From positions 1 through 9,810 of the forward strand of contig CALGRQ010000017.1 in the NCBI GenBank assembly GCA_937880795.1: 9,810 nt of DNA, in the 5' to 3' direction. Each line of letters opens with the position of its first letter. Position 1 is the first letter of the stretch. Under the pieces are notes generated by a model. That model searched no databases, was not told where the DNA came from, and was given only the letters and a program-made list of their open reading frames with translations. Shown here in pieces: positions 1-6,489 of this stretch. The translations under genes were made by a program, and so were the position numbers. The DNA is from an uncultured Dyadobacter sp. GTDB taxonomy: Bacteria > Bacteroidota > Bacteroidia > Cytophagales > Spirosomataceae.

Positions 1-1575
1 AGTTGCGAACATCCCCGGAGAAAATACCGTAAGCGTATAGTCACCATTCGCATCTCTTAGCGGCGCCAGTGGAGAAGTTTGTAGTGCTTCGTTAAATACA
101 CCACCTACACCATCCACACCACTATTGGTATTGGTTTCAAAGGAAGGAGCCAGGTTTAACCCAACGGTAACTTTGTTGGTAGGTGTAAATTTGGTGTTGA
201 CGCGTAACGAGTATCTCTTATAACCTGAACCGATCACCACACCTTGTTGGCTTAGGAAGCCTGCTGATGCAGCAGTGCTGAACTTTTCTGTTCCTGTGGC
301 CAATGATAAACTATGGTCTGTAATCGGCGCCGTTCTGGTTAATGCATTGAACCAGTTTGTTCCAGCTCCGTATTGTGAAGGGTTTTGGAATACAGGATCC
401 ACGTCCAAACCTCTTTCTTCGGCCAATTCTTTTCTCCATGTTGCAAACTCATTGGCGGTCATCATATCAGGACGGCCACGTTGTGGTACCTGTTGCAAGC
501 CAACGTATGTACTATAGTTAATTTTCGTTTCTCCAGGAGCCGCTTTAATTGTTTCAATCAATACAACACCATTGGCTGCACGAGATCCATAAAGTGCGGA
601 CGCAGAAGCGTCTTTCAATACGCTGATCGATTCTATATCATTGGGGTTAATATTGTTAATACCGCCAACTACTGGGTTTCCATCCACTACATACAACGGT
701 TCTGCACCGGCGTTCATAGACGCTGCACCACGGATTCTTACGGACATACCCCCGCCTGGAGTACCTGTGGCCTGATTAATTTGAACCCCTGCAATTTTTC
801 CCTGAAGTTTCTGTGTGAACTGAGCCACCGGTAGGTCGGCCACATCTTTTCCGCTTACCGTAGATACGGCACTAGAAATCTGACGGGTAGATTGCTTTCC
901 ATAACCAATAACAACCAATTCATCCAGTGATTTTTCATCGTCTTTCAGAACAATATCCAAAGTGGTTTTGCTACCAATTGTAACTTCCTGAGTGGTATAT
1001 CCAATGAAAGAAAAAACCAAAATGGAAGTGTTATTGGGTACATTAATGGAGAACGATCCATCTGAATCCGACACAGTTCCTTGTTGCGAACCTTTCAATA
1101 GGACAGTAACGCCCGGTAGTGGTGAGCCTTTGGAATCAGTTACTTTTCCCGAAACCTCATTGGCAACCATTACTTGCTCTGGTGTCTCAATGGTGTTCAA
1201 CACTTGTTTTTCGGATTCCTTTTGAAGGATAATTTGTCCACCAACCATTTTATAGGAAAGTTTCAGAGGCTTTAAAGTCATGCTAAGCACTTCTGAAAGT
1301 TTTTTATTGGTAGCCACAACACTGATTTTTCTATTGGCTCCAATGGTATTCGAGCTATATATAAAATCAACCTTAGCCTGTTGCTCAAGAGCGGCCAAAA
1401 CAGTTTTGATTTCAGCGTTTTCCATGCGTATGGAGATGGATCTATCCAGGATCCCCTGGGTATGCCCATCTTTGGAATATCCGAAGGATATACCAATGCA
1501 TATCAAAATCGATTGTATTACTGTAATCCTCATAATTTGTTTAATGAGAGGATGAATAAGTTTTCGTTTTTTCAT
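1..1575 (-). CDS. SusC/RagA-family TonB-dependent outer-membrane receptor with STN domain, 3' end cut off by the window
   Basis: This is the N-terminal 525 codons of an outer-membrane receptor that imports a large nutrient, usually an oligosaccharide or peptide, with a SusD-type lipoprotein and TonB energy. I translated it in one open frame from an ATG at 1575 to the window edge. Residues 1-35 are a basic then hydrophobic signal sequence (the IMRIT segment at 14-18 is typical of STN-bearing SusC proteins, which favours this start over the ATG at 1533). Residues about 47-119 are the STN domain, 141-212 a carboxypeptidase-regulatory-like domain (GKVTDSKGSPLPGVTV), 218-226 DELVVIGYG, and 232-345 the plug with YVVDGNPV and the LKDASASALYGSRAANG signature; barrel strands follow. 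The STN domain predicts signalling to the FecR protein encoded just upstream. The usual ITTKKG after the plug signature reads IETIKAAPG here. The substrate cannot be told, because susD and enzyme genes are outside the window. Confidence 0.95.
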   Translation of the reverse strand, partial: MKKRKLIHPLIKQIMRITVIQSILICIGISFGYSKDGHTQGILDRSISIRMENAEIKTVLAALEQQAKVDFIYSSNTIGANRKISVVATNKKLSEVLSMTLKPLKLSYKMVGGQIILQKESEKQVLNTIETPEQVMVANEVSGKVTDSKGSPLPGVTVLLKGSQQGTVSDSDGSFSINVPNNTSILVFSFIGYTTQEVTIGSKTTLDIVLKDDEKSLDELVVIGYGKQSTRQISSAVSTVSGKDVADLPVAQFTQKLQGKIAGVQINQATGTPGGGMSVRIRGAASMNAGAEPLYVVDGNPVVGGINNINPNDIESISVLKDASASALYGSRAANGVVLIETIKAAPGETKINYSTYVGLQQVPQRGRPDMMTANEFATWRKELAEERGLDVDPVFQNPSQYGAGTNWFNALTRTAPITDHSLSLATGTEKFSTAASAGFLSQQGVVIGSGYKRYSLRVNTKFTPTNKVTVGLNLAPSFETNTNSGVDGVGGVFNEALQTSPLAPLRDANGDYTLTVFSPGMFAT

Positions 1576-1583
1576 TAGTTTTG
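1576..1583 (+). promoter_or_regulatory. Plus-strand TAnnTTTG (-7 type) box facing into the fecR-susC gap
   Basis: TAGTTTTG matches the Bacteroidota -7 consensus TAnnTTTG at every fixed position and points away from susC. Transcription would begin near 1590, antisense to the susC leader. No TTTG or TTG lies 17-23 nt upstream, so the -33 part is missing. The box also sits directly against the susC start codon, where sequence may be constrained for other reasons. It is supported mainly by the plus-strand terminator found downstream. Confidence 0.3.
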
Positions 1584-1628
1584 AACGTTTTGTTTTGACT
1601 TGAAAAAGTTGGGCAAAAGCCCTCTGGC

Positions 1629-1647
1629 TTCATTAAAATTTAATGAA
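1629..1647. repeat. Perfect 19-bp AT-rich palindrome in the susC leader
   Basis: TTCATTAAA, one central A, then TTTAATGAA: nine base pairs of perfect dyad symmetry, 54-72 nt upstream of the susC ATG. It could be an operator for a dimeric regulator, part of the susC promoter, or a hairpin in either transcript, though a one-base loop makes a DNA-level role more likely. No regulator in the window is an obvious partner. Confidence 0.6.
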
Positions 1648-1677
1648 CCTGCTAGACACAGAACTGGGGGGATTCGA

Positions 1678-1715
1678 AGAGTCAAAGGTGCTGGTAACAC
1701 TTTTGGCTCTTTTTT
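1678..1715 (+). terminator. Rho-independent terminator on the plus strand, between fecR and susC
   Basis: AGAGTCAAAGGTG at 1678-1690 pairs with CACTTTTGGCTCT at 1698-1710 in a 13-bp stem with a 7-nt loop. As plus-strand RNA all 13 pairs form (two of them G-U), and six T follow directly. Read on the minus strand the two G-U pairs become A-C mismatches and no T-tract follows, so the structure is built to stop plus-strand transcription, although every annotated gene nearby is on the minus strand. Confidence 0.65.
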
Positions 1716-1739
1716 CATTTTTGGGTTGCTACATAGCGT

Positions 1740-2771
1740 TTACGGGTTAAGTTGATCGGTTGAACACCCCTTTCCACTTATCAGGATTCGTGTTCCACGC
1801 ACTTCATAGTGTGCATCTATGGACGTGCACAAAATATCGAGTTTGGTGAATAAGGGTTGTTGGGTAATGTTTCCTTTGAATAAGCATCCATTCAAATTGT
1901 CAGTATCGACAATAATTTCAATTCCATATGTCTTTTCCAGTTTTTTGATTACCTCTGAAACGGGTACATCCTGGAATATAAACAGCTCCTCCACCACCAC
2001 TTCTTTGGGAACAATAGGTTTGGGATTAATGACCAGACCTGTTTCAAATGTGTGGCTTTGTGAAGTATATTTTACTTTTTGGTTAGGGGTAAGTATCACG
2101 CCGTCTTTGATGTTACTGGCAGTCGTTTTAGGATTGTTATCTTTTTGTGAGACCGAGACTTTGCCACTAACCACGGATATTTCTATTGCCTCGGAATCTT
2201 TTGTGCCATCCACCCAGAAACTTGTACCTAATACTTTGGTAATTACTTCTCCGGTATGCACATGAAAAGGGCGGTCGGGGTTTTTGGTAACGTTAAAAAA
2301 GGCTTTTCCCGTGAGATAAACATCTCTTGTTTCACCATCGAAATTTGGTTTGAAGGAGATAACACTTCCAGGAGCCAACGTATTTTTTGATCCATCCGGT
2401 AAAGTATAGTTCTGAGCGATTTTTGTGGAGTTCTTGTAAGATTGCAGATGGTCGGCTTTGTTGGTTGCCACCATTTCCAACGCTTTTGAGGGCTTGGTCG
2501 ATGATTTAAGATGATAGGCGCCCCAGGCTAGGGTAAATAATACAGCTGCGGCAGCCATCCATTGCCAGCGGAAACGTATGACATTTGGCTTTGCTTGGTC
2601 TTGAATCCGGTTCCAAATGCGTTCTTCAAGTTCTTTATTGTCCAAATCAGTACGTTCGGGTATTTCTTCACCCAACGCAGCGAACCATTGTTCAACCACA
2701 CGTTTTTCACGTTCGGAACAATGGCCGTTTTGATAACGATGTAATAGTGTATAGATATTTTCCTTGCTCAT
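1740..2771 (-). CDS. FecR-family anti-sigma factor (inner-membrane, DUF4974-bearing)
   Basis: A 343-residue FecR-like transmembrane sensor that holds the ECF sigma factor at the membrane and is thought to release it when the receptor STN domain signals substrate binding. Residues 1-65 form the cytoplasmic sigma-binding part (ENIYTLLHRYQNGHCSE resembles the N-terminus usual in this family). Residues 70-88 are a single membrane helix rich in Ala and Leu, beginning with the double Trp. Residues about 120-215 are the periplasmic FecR domain (LPDGS, DVYLTGKAFFNV, PFHVHTGEV, VLGTSFWVD). Residues about 264-336 are the C-terminal DUF4974/STN-like domain (FIFQDVPVSEVIKKLEKTYG). Length is normal for Bacteroidota. 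It lies 110 bp after the sigma gene and 164 bp before susC, all in the same direction. A hairpin ends 4 nt before its ATG and may limit translation. Confidence 0.93.
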   Translation of the reverse strand: MSKENIYTLLHRYQNGHCSEREKRVVEQWFAALGEEIPERTDLDNKELEERIWNRIQDQAKPNVIRFRWQWMAAAAVLFTLAWGAYHLKSSTKPSKALEMVATNKADHLQSYKNSTKIAQNYTLPDGSKNTLAPGSVISFKPNFDGETRDVYLTGKAFFNVTKNPDRPFHVHTGEVITKVLGTSFWVDGTKDSEAIEISVVSGKVSVSQKDNNPKTTASNIKDGVILTPNQKVKYTSQSHTFETGLVINPKPIVPKEVVVEELFIFQDVPVSEVIKKLEKTYGIEIIVDTDNLNGCLFKGNITQQPLFTKLDILCTSIDAHYEVRGTRILISGKGCSTDQLNP

Positions 2772-2775
2772 ATCG

Positions 2776-2807
2776 GATTTTGATCCTTTTTATAAGGACA
2801 CAAAATC
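2776..2807 (-). promoter_or_regulatory. Hairpin ending 4 nt before the fecR start codon
   Basis: In minus-strand RNA, GATTTTG (2807-2801) pairs with CAAAATC (2782-2776). Inside it TCCTT pairs with AAGGA around a 5-nt loop, with only a small 2x1 internal loop between. That gives 12 base pairs occupying the place where ribosomes dock for the fecR ATG at 2771. Leaders in this phylum are usually unstructured and A-rich, so a role in throttling anti-sigma translation is plausible but unproven. Confidence 0.45.
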
Positions 2808-2841
2808 ATGGATTGACCGCAAATGATATAAGAATATATTG

Positions 2842-2867
2842 AAAAGATTATATGAAATAGATCTTTT
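2842..2867. repeat. Weak AT-rich inverted repeat after the sigma gene
   Basis: AAAAGAT and ATCTTTT form a perfect 7-bp inverted repeat with a 12-nt spacer, 14 nt past the sigma-factor stop codon. A stem with one G-C pair is too weak for a confident terminator call. It may slow or partly stop transcription between the sigma and anti-sigma genes, or be chance in AT-rich sequence. Confidence 0.25.
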
Positions 2868-2881
2868 TGTGATTTTATTCT

Positions 2882-3445
2882 TTAAAAAGTAATACTAGAA
2901 ATAAATGTAATGATAGTGGCTACATGATGCTTGAACAAGGTTTTCAAGTGGCGAAGGGCTTGGGTGATATGGTATTCGACGGTGCGCTGAGGAATGGCCA
3001 ATTCCTGTGAAATCTCCAGTGCAGTTTTGCCGTCGAAACGGTTGAGTAGAAAAATGTCGTGTGTTTTTTGTGGAAGCATACCCATAGCTTCTTGTAATGA
3101 TGCTTCTAGCTCTTCGATAAAGAGCGGGTAGTCCGGAGCCACGTAATCGTTAGCACGATCCAACTCTACGAATACTTTCTGTTTGTGATAGGTAATGATT
3201 CTATTTCGAAGGGCAACGAATAGGTAACTCTGTAAATTAGTGATTTGAAGGTCGCTTCTTTTTTCCCAAAGTGTTACGAACAGATCTTGTATAAGTTCTT
3301 CCGCCGCATCTTTGTCCTGTGTTTTTAACAGTGCAAAGTCATACAGCCTGCGCCAATAAATTTTATAAAGTTCTTCAAAAACCTTACTGGTAATGACTAT
3401 TGGGCTGGCAACGGGCTCAGAACTATATGGAAGGTTGGATTTCAA
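2882..3445 (-). CDS. ECF sigma factor, Bacteroides expansion family (sigma-70 regions 2 and 4)
   Basis: A 187-residue extracytoplasmic-function sigma factor expected to direct RNA polymerase to the susC promoter when freed by the FecR-type protein encoded next. Region 2 spans about 23-90 (FEELYKIYWRRLYDFA, AEELIQDLFVTLWEKR, LQSYLFVALRNRI). Region 4 spans about 115-170, with the helix-turn-helix at 141-167 (LEISQELAIPQRTVEYHITQA). The N-terminal 22 residues are an extension with no recognised motif, and the C-terminus ends in a short hydrophobic tail (VATIITFISSITF). The start is notable: the frame has a TAG immediately before a TTG at 3445 and no in-frame ATG until residue 121, so translation must begin at this TTG or another non-ATG codon. 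The order sigma, anti-sigma, susC supports the role. The regulon beyond this locus cannot be inferred. Confidence 0.93.
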   Translation of the reverse strand: MKSNLPYSSEPVASPIVITSKVFEELYKIYWRRLYDFALLKTQDKDAAEELIQDLFVTLWEKRSDLQITNLQSYLFVALRNRIITYHKQKVFVELDRANDYVAPDYPLFIEELEASLQEAMGMLPQKTHDIFLLNRFDGKTALEISQELAIPQRTVEYHITQALRHLKTLFKHHVATIITFISSITF

Positions 3446-3464
3446 CTAATTTTCACATCGATTG

Positions 3465-3475
3465 GTGACTGTCAC
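3465..3475. repeat. Short palindrome GTGAC-T-GTCAC upstream of the sigma gene
   Basis: An 11-bp perfect palindrome with a one-base centre, 20-30 nt upstream of the TTG start of the sigma gene. It could be a small operator, or it may be chance. No matching copy was noticed elsewhere in the window. Confidence 0.25.
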
Positions 3476-3496
3476 GATGGAAAAGGAATCGCAATG

Positions 3497-3562
3497 GCCT
3501 TTCCTACTTTCTTTCTATGCAAAAATATAGAACACATAGAAAGAAAGTAGTATCAGAAAGGC
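3497..3562. repeat. Long inverted repeat between the cytochrome-propeller gene and the sigma gene
   Basis: CTACTTTCTTTCTATG at 3504-3519 is the exact reverse complement of 3535-3550, with a 15-nt spacer. Outside it GCCTTTC (3497-3503) pairs with GAAAGGC (3556-3562), leaving a 5-nt bulge on one side. The 23 pairs put nearly all purines on one arm and pyrimidines on the other. No T-tract follows on either strand, so it is not a normal intrinsic terminator, although it could still stabilise the 3' end of the upstream mRNA. The other reading is a regulatory element for the sigma gene, because a -7-like box sits in its loop. Confidence 0.7.
3520..3527 (-). promoter_or_regulatory. Candidate -7 box (TAnnTTTG) for the ECF sigma gene, inside the inverted-repeat loop
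   Basis: On the minus strand TATTTTTG matches TAnnTTTG at every fixed position. A start site near 3514 would give a leader of about 70 nt before the TTG at 3445. A good -33 TTTG is not present at the usual spacing (the region there is TTTC-rich). It overlaps the loop of the 16-bp inverted repeat, so access to it could depend on DNA or RNA structure. Confidence 0.35.
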
Positions 3563-3587
3563 GGCTCAACGTCTCGAGAATGTCGAA

Positions 3588-6371
3588 CTATTTTTTGAGC
3601 GATTTGATATATAAGGTAAGTGATTCGATATCATTATCGGTCAGAATTCCCTTAAATGAAGGCATTTCTTCATTATAGCCTTTGATAATTTTAGCCCCGG
3701 GATTTAATATCGATTCTTTGATATAATCTTCATCTGCTATGGCAGTCGTTCCGTCCTCGAAATGTCTTTGCGATTTGTATAAGTTTTTGAATGGAGGACC
3801 ATACATGCCGGCGGTTTTTGTTCCTTCTGAGTGACAGCCAAAGCAAGCCATTTTTTGAAACAAGGCCTTTCCATTTTCTGCACTCGCTTTTTGTTCAGCA
3901 ACCAATTGCGTAGCAGGTTCTACCTTTTTAGCAGTGAGCAAGGCATAATCCGGAGTCGGAAACCCAAATTTAGACGGTTCTATATCGGACAGGTTGTTAA
4001 CCGTAAAGTAGAAATGATCGTTGATCTGCTTGCCATCTTTGGCTCTCATTTTATAGCCAACATCCATTTGCTCCACCTCTTTCATATCGGGAACCAACAA
4101 TAGAATTCTTTTGCGATCCGCCGAAATATAGGAAGCAACCACGGACAAGGTCTCTTCGCCAGATGTACCATCCAATTTATAGTGCCCCGAACCGTATTCT
4201 TCGGTTCTTTTATAGTTCCATCTTTTAACTTCAAAATTAGCAAGATCAGTAACTGAGGCTGGGTCTAGCTCAGTGTCGAAATGGAGCATAATTCCCTTGT
4301 CACTAGCTCTAAATTCGTTGGGTAGGTAGCTTGGTTTACCGGTATATCGCAAACGAAGTAGCGAGCTAATGCCGGTAGACTGGGAGCCCCAAAGGTTAAA
4401 GCCGGTTGCATAAAGTTGCCCGTCTTTCGGATTGGTACTTCCTTTGGATGTAGGAGCAGGATAATTGGCATTGATAAACGATACACCTCCCTGCATAATC
4501 TTCGCTGAGCTGTCCACGACTACACGCAACAAACCTGGTCGCGCGAAAGAAAAGTGAATTAAATTCCAGCTCAAAGGCCCCATTTTGTCGCTGGTTACCC
4601 AGGCTTCACTGATGCTGGATCTATCTATACGGTGAGGTATCCAGGTCAAGGGTGGTGTAACAGGTGGGTTGTCGGTACGGTGTTCGGAAGCAGGAACTCC
4701 GAAATAATCACCTTTCTGTACATAGTATATAGGCGTTGATGGCACATAGTTCCCTTGCTGATCGGAAGCAGTTAGAAAACCTGTTTTAGGGTTCATCCCC
4801 AGATAGGGACCACGTAACCCTGTCGCGATTACTTCATAGCTTAGTCCATCCCGGGAAATTTTAAGAATCGTTCCCTGGTGTTTGGAGCCCTCCCTAAAAC
4901 CCTTGGTTACTTGTTTGGTTACACCGGGTCCATTGCTTTGGCTACCACCTTTGGCAATATAAAAACTTCCATCAGGCCCATATACCAGATCGGCGGCCCA
5001 CTCACGAGACTCGGCCGATTGGGACATTACATTGGAAAAGTTTTCGTAGAAATCGGCATTGCCGTCTTTGTTGAGGTCGTGTAGTTTTACGATGCCTTCG
5101 CGGCCAAATACAAATATCTCGCCCCGGATAATCTCGATGCTCATAGGCTCATGCAAGCCTGACGCAAATCTTTTCCATTTCAGGCTTTTCAGGTCTTTAT
5201 CAATGTTGTCGATGAGCCATACATCTCCTTCGAACGTAACAGCAGCACCACGACCATTCTCGAAAAATCCAATATCTGCAATTCTTACATTGCGTTTCCA
5301 GGGATTGGGTAATGGCAAAGTGAGCTGGTCGGTAACAAATGCGGCCGTGTCAGGAGACAGTTTTCCTTGCGTTGTAACCGTTTCTGTCCAGTAAGAAGGG
5401 CTGCCTTTTTCAAAATCGGGGAAGCTGATGCGGGCTTTTTTACTATATTTTTCAAAGGCAGATTTCCCTTTAACCGGCCCTCTCCACAGTGCAATGGAAG
5501 CTTCTTCTGTTTTGGCAGTAGCCGGAACTTGCACGGTCAGGAAACGAGCCCCTTGTGCATTCACTTTTAACCCAAGATTTCCTTTACCCACCACCGATAT
5601 AGCCGTCACCGAATCTTTATTGGCACCATGATATAGGTAAGCCACTTTTCCTTTCACTTCGCTGGACGTAGCATTATTGACTTCCGCAGCAATGAGGAAT
5701 AGCTCCTGAGAAGGGCCGTTAATCCTGAAAGTACGGGTAAAAATCTGCTGATCGCCAATTTTTTCTCCTGCCGGCAGTTCATAAATATTGGTTTTACCTA
5801 CGGTATAGTTCAAGATAGCCTTATTACCATGCGCGTATACACCTTTCCAGCGACCTTGTTCCGCCGGCATGGGGTCCCAGTTTAAATTCTCGGGAGTCCT
5901 TGGTTTTATACTTTCATAGGCAGGAGCAGTAGTATACCATCCTGCATAGGAACCGGTAGCAATGGCTGGTTTACCCAAAATAGCCGGTACCTTATTCCCT
6001 TTGTTGAAAAAATCTTTATAAGATACCTGTGGCATTAAAACCATCGGTAAAAACTTACCTGTCCAGGCGACACTCACGCGAAGCAGATCCGTGTCGTAGG
6101 CAATATAGGCGCTATCTCCTACGGGAATGGTTAATGCGCGTGCCGTGATGTTATCCTGCGGAAACCCAGGGCCAAGCTTCCGTGAATCGATGGTGCCGGG
6201 TAAAAATGGAAACCCTTTTTCCACAAATGGATTTAAAACCAGTGAATCCGCATTGTTTGTGGTAATAATTGTTTCGTCGGTGAGCCCTGTAATTAAAAAC
6301 GAAGTAGGTACTAATAGCCCCAAGCCTATTACACCCAGGTACTTACGGCAATGCGCAAAAAAATGAAACAT
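3588..6371 (-). CDS. Secreted multidomain protein: DUF6797-like region, beta-propeller, Ig-like domain and C-terminal cytochrome c
   Basis: A 927-residue exported haem protein of a family common in Planctomycetes, Verrucomicrobia and Bacteroidota. Residues 1-32 are a signal peptide (basic HCRK, then a hydrophobic core). Residues about 80-215 look like DUF6797 (YIAYDTDLLRVSVAWTGKFL, RWKGVYAHGNKAILNYTVG). Residues about 355-680 resemble the propeller of glucose/sorbosone dehydrogenases (LHDLNKDGNADFYENF, YGPDGSFYIAKGG). Residues about 684-795 are Ig-like. Residues about 830-927 are a class I cytochrome c with CFGCH at 843-847 and a probable axial Met at 903 (EEMPSF). It probably acts in the periplasm, oxidising a substrate or passing electrons to its own haem; substrate and cofactor cannot be read from the sequence. 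It is followed by the long inverted repeat and the sigma gene, 142 bp away, and preceded by the EamA gene. A functional link to the sigma/SusC module is not shown. Confidence 0.88.
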   Translation of the reverse strand: MFHFFAHCRKYLGVIGLGLLVPTSFLITGLTDETIITTNNADSLVLNPFVEKGFPFLPGTIDSRKLGPGFPQDNITARALTIPVGDSAYIAYDTDLLRVSVAWTGKFLPMVLMPQVSYKDFFNKGNKVPAILGKPAIATGSYAGWYTTAPAYESIKPRTPENLNWDPMPAEQGRWKGVYAHGNKAILNYTVGKTNIYELPAGEKIGDQQIFTRTFRINGPSQELFLIAAEVNNATSSEVKGKVAYLYHGANKDSVTAISVVGKGNLGLKVNAQGARFLTVQVPATAKTEEASIALWRGPVKGKSAFEKYSKKARISFPDFEKGSPSYWTETVTTQGKLSPDTAAFVTDQLTLPLPNPWKRNVRIADIGFFENGRGAAVTFEGDVWLIDNIDKDLKSLKWKRFASGLHEPMSIEIIRGEIFVFGREGIVKLHDLNKDGNADFYENFSNVMSQSAESREWAADLVYGPDGSFYIAKGGSQSNGPGVTKQVTKGFREGSKHQGTILKISRDGLSYEVIATGLRGPYLGMNPKTGFLTASDQQGNYVPSTPIYYVQKGDYFGVPASEHRTDNPPVTPPLTWIPHRIDRSSISEAWVTSDKMGPLSWNLIHFSFARPGLLRVVVDSSAKIMQGGVSFINANYPAPTSKGSTNPKDGQLYATGFNLWGSQSTGISSLLRLRYTGKPSYLPNEFRASDKGIMLHFDTELDPASVTDLANFEVKRWNYKRTEEYGSGHYKLDGTSGEETLSVVASYISADRKRILLLVPDMKEVEQMDVGYKMRAKDGKQINDHFYFTVNNLSDIEPSKFGFPTPDYALLTAKKVEPATQLVAEQKASAENGKALFQKMACFGCHSEGTKTAGMYGPPFKNLYKSQRHFEDGTTAIADEDYIKESILNPGAKIIKGYNEEMPSFKGILTDNDIESLTLYIKSLKK

Positions 6372-6437
6372 GTTGGTATATGGTAATTAACTGCCTGATA
6401 ACGTGATTGTTAAAAACGTATCGTGGCTCAAAATAAA

Positions 6438-6467
6438 ATACTTTTAAGCGATCACAGTCAAAAGTAT
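6438..6467. promoter_or_regulatory. Inverted-repeat operator candidate upstream of the cytochrome-propeller gene
   Basis: ATACTTTT (6438-6445) and AAAAGTAT (6460-6467) are perfect 8-bp half-sites with a 14-nt spacer, so their centres are 22 bp apart, about two helical turns. One half-site overlaps the best -7-like box of the gene. This is the geometry expected of a repressor dimer site, but no matching regulator gene is in the window. As RNA it could form an 8-bp hairpin instead. Confidence 0.4.
6459..6466 (-). promoter_or_regulatory. Candidate -7 box (TAnnTTTG) for the cytochrome-propeller gene
   Basis: Minus-strand TACTTTTG matches TAnnTTTG at every fixed position. Transcription would start near 6452, leaving an 80-nt AT-rich leader. 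No clear -33 TTTG lies 17-23 nt upstream. A second, weaker option is TTTG at 6462-6459 acting as -33 with TTATTTTG at 6436-6429 (22-nt spacing, one mismatch). Confidence 0.35.
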
Positions 6468-6489
6468 CAAACCGGCAGAAAATTACTTT

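Larger units (their letters stand above)
1590..1715 (+). ncRNA. Candidate cis-antisense small RNA over the susC leader (DonS-like arrangement)
   Basis: Inferred RNA of about 125 nt on the strand opposite susC and fecR. Seen in the sequence: a plus-strand TAnnTTTG box just upstream, three compact stem structures in the body (GGGC-AAAA-GCCC at 1611-1622, a 19-bp palindrome at 1629-1647, a 13-bp terminator stem at 1678-1710), and a U-tract only on the plus-strand side. Known background: in Bacteroides fragilis, cis-encoded antisense RNAs of the DonS type lie between the anti-sigma gene and the susC homologue of ECF-controlled loci and repress them. The same position, orientation and size class are seen here. 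Both ends are estimates. The alternative is that the terminator only blocks stray antisense transcription. Confidence 0.4.

Noticed and set aside
275..1225. Plus-strand open frames of 77-149 codons inside the susC region
   Set aside because: They lie opposite a continuous minus-strand frame with clear SusC motifs. Their translations show no domain and are rich in Cys, Arg and Ser, as expected of shadow frames.
1..3445. Calling the locus a polysaccharide utilization locus
   Set aside because: Only sigma, anti-sigma and a partial SusC are present. No SusD, glycoside hydrolase, lyase or sulfatase is visible, and SusC proteins also import peptides and other ligands.
3564..3600. GCTCAA and TTGAGC pairing around the end of the cytochrome-propeller gene as a terminator
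   Set aside because: Only 6 bp with a 25-nt loop and no T-tract after it on the minus strand; the run of A lies inside the stem region and coding end.
3588..6371. Naming the 927-residue protein a PQQ-dependent glucose dehydrogenase
   Set aside because: The propeller resembles that fold, but PQQ- and calcium-binding residues cannot be confirmed by eye, and the DUF6797-like and cytochrome domains make it a different, uncharacterised family.
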